From the NCBI GenBank assembly GCA_018897475.1, contig JAHIKS010000048.1, positions 1-16,306 of the forward strand: DNA of 16,306 nucleotides, written 5' to 3'. Under the pieces are notes generated by a model, which worked only from the letters and a program-made list of their open reading frames with translations, was not told the origin of the DNA and did not search any database. Below, piece after piece: positions 15,015 through 16,306 of the stretch (positions within the stretch are counted from its first letter, which is position 1; each line of letters begins with the position of its first letter). The DNA is from Candidatus Altarchaeota archaeon (lineage in GTDB: Archaea > Altiarchaeota > Altiarchaeia > IMC4 > QMZM01). The position numbers and the translations under genes were made by a program.

Positions 15015-16306
15015 TTGAATCTAGAGTTTGTTCGTCCGTTAATTAAGTATATACCGGAAGTAAGACTGCCAAAGAAGCACGTTGCCTTCAAGGAGAAGTT
15101 GGCCTGGACCTCAGTAATCCTGTTTCTCTTCTTTGTGATGGGAGTCATCTTCCCGGTTGGCGTTTCCCCGGACGATTTCCAGGGCGGATATCTGCAGATG
15201 CAGATTATATTCGCGAGCCAGATGGGTTCCATCATCTCGACGGGAATCGGGCCGATAGTTACTGCCTCCATAATCCTGCAGCTTCTTGTCGGGGCCAAGA
15301 TGATAGACCTCGATTTGACGAATAACGACCACAAGGCACTCTTCCAGGGGACGCAGAAGATTCTTACAGTGATAATTGCAGCATTCGAGGCTGCAGCAGT
15401 AGTTATCGGGTTCAGGCTGGGCTCGAGCTTTCTTGGTGAAAGCTGGGCAGCCAGTCATCCAATCGTGATGTCGGCGATGTTCCAGATTGCCCTGGGTTCG
15501 ATTCTTTTGATGTATCTGGACGAGGTGGTTTCGAAGTGGGGAATCGGCTCCGGGATTGGGCTGTTCATAGCGGGCGGTGTTTCAAAGACAATCATTGCAG
15601 GGTCCTTTAACATGATTCAGGACTCCAGCGGTTATTACCTGGGGCTTGTTCCAAGATTCATGCAGCTGCTGATGGAGGGCATAATCGCGCTGGAGGTGAT
15701 ATTCCCGGTCATAGCCACCATAATCGTATTCCTCATGGTTGTTTACGGGGAGTCGATGCGGCTTGAGATTCCCCTCTCCTACGGTGGAATTCGCGGCGTT
15801 GGAGGCAGATACCCGCTAAAATTCTTCTATGTTTCCAATATTCCAGTTATTCTTGCCTCGGCACTGTTGATGAACGTGCAGATGTGGGCCCGCTTTGTCG
15901 GGGTTGATGTCAATAACCCGGGGGACCTGGGCATCATCCAGAGCATCTTTTATAATGTTTCATTCTATGCAACCCTGGGCAATCTCCACGGGATTATAAG
16001 CCCGACAACATGGTACCGCCTTATCGACCTCGGGGTCTTGGGCCACCTCATCATCTATGCCATCATCTTTATTGCGCTCTGTATCCTGTTCGGCAAATTC
16101 TGGGTCGAAACCACAGGGCTTGGAGCGGAACAGGTTGCTGACCAGATACAGCAGGGCGGCATGCATATTCCGGGCTTCAGGAGGGACAAGAGAGTGGTGG
16201 AGAGGGTCCTTAATCGGTATATCCCGCAGATAACGATAATCAGCTCCATAGCCATAGGCATGCTCGCTGTAGGGGCGGACCTTCTTGGAGCACTGGGCTC
16301 CGGGAC
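15015..16306 (+). CDS. secY: Protein translocase subunit SecY, 3' end cut off by the window
   Basis: This is the channel-forming subunit of the Sec translocon in the cytoplasmic membrane. There are 430 codons with no stop before the window edge. It aligns well, from memory, with Methanocaldococcus SecY. Features are an amphipathic N-terminal helix (about 1-28), a first membrane segment at 31-46, the plug and second segment region at about 60-93 with GIGPIVTASIILQLLVG, YLDEVVSKWGIGSGIGLFIAGG from 167, VVYGESMRLEIPLSYG (242-257) in the cytosolic loop, and FWVETTGL (362-369) before the large cytosolic loop. RYIPQIT at 401-407 and the GALGSG end correspond to the start of the last membrane segments, so about 40 residues are missing. 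The start is TTG 15015, set by AGGAGG. It closes the spc cluster, as in most archaea. Confidence 0.96.
   Translation, partial: MNLEFVRPLIKYIPEVRLPKKHVAFKEKLAWTSVILFLFFVMGVIFPVGVSPDDFQGGYLQMQIIFASQMGSIISTGIGPIVTASIILQLLVGAKMIDLDLTNNDHKALFQGTQKILTVIIAAFEAAAVVIGFRLGSSFLGESWAASHPIVMSAMFQIALGSILLMYLDEVVSKWGIGSGIGLFIAGGVSKTIIAGSFNMIQDSSGYYLGLVPRFMQLLMEGIIALEVIFPVIATIIVFLMVVYGESMRLEIPLSYGGIRGVGGRYPLKFFYVSNIPVILASALLMNVQMWARFVGVDVNNPGDLGIIQSIFYNVSFYATLGNLHGIISPTTWYRLIDLGVLGHLIIYAIIFIALCILFGKFWVETTGLGAEQVADQIQQGGMHIPGFRRDKRVVERVLNRYIPQITIISSIAIGMLAVGADLLGALGSG

Overview
The window is a stretch of an archaeal chromosome that codes almost entirely for information-processing proteins, all on the + strand. 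It is archaeal because it has RNA polymerase subunit H, an archaeal-type RpoB and RpoA, a two-KH-domain NusA, the archaeal/eukaryotic-only ribosomal proteins L30e, L32e and L19e, archaeal-type SecY, and TATA-like promoters. Arginine is mostly AGG/AGA. I cannot place the lineage firmly. The single unsplit RpoA argues against the typical euryarchaeal and crenarchaeal layout. A DPANN-like or other deep archaeal lineage is my guess, at low confidence.

Layout. (1) Bases 1-122 are the upstream boundary, with a TATA-like promoter and a 5' leader hairpin that covers the ribosome binding site of the first gene. (2) 123-1839 holds 2-amino-3,7-dideoxy-D-threo-hept-6-ulosonate synthase (archaeal aromatic amino acid route) and a four-CBS-domain protein. 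(3) 1901-10119 is the RNA polymerase block: rpoH, rpoB, a fused rpoA (A' plus A'' in one frame), rpl30e, nusA, rps12. (4) 10120-10202 is an 83-base gap with a second TATA-like promoter and a perfect 7-bp hairpin. (5) 10203-14958 is the second half of the spc ribosomal cluster: rps8, rpl6, rpl32e, rpl19e, rpl18, rps5, rpl30, rpl15. (6) 15015 to the window end is secY, cut off about 40 residues before its expected C-terminus.

The genes are packed head to tail. Seven junctions have the form TAA-(A or G)-ATG, with a single base between stop and start, and others overlap by 1 to 23 bases. This suggests long co-transcribed units and translational coupling. The likely transcription starts are upstream of 123, 1901 and 10203, and possibly before secY.

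I found no new biological system: no mobile element, CRISPR array, tRNA or rRNA. The points most worth a second look are the unsplit RpoA, the direct junction of rps12 to rps8 with no rps7/EF-2/EF-1alpha between, the long low-complexity charged tails on L32e (N-terminal) and S5 (C-terminal, running into the start of L30), and two promoter-plus-hairpin leaders that share a 13-base element.
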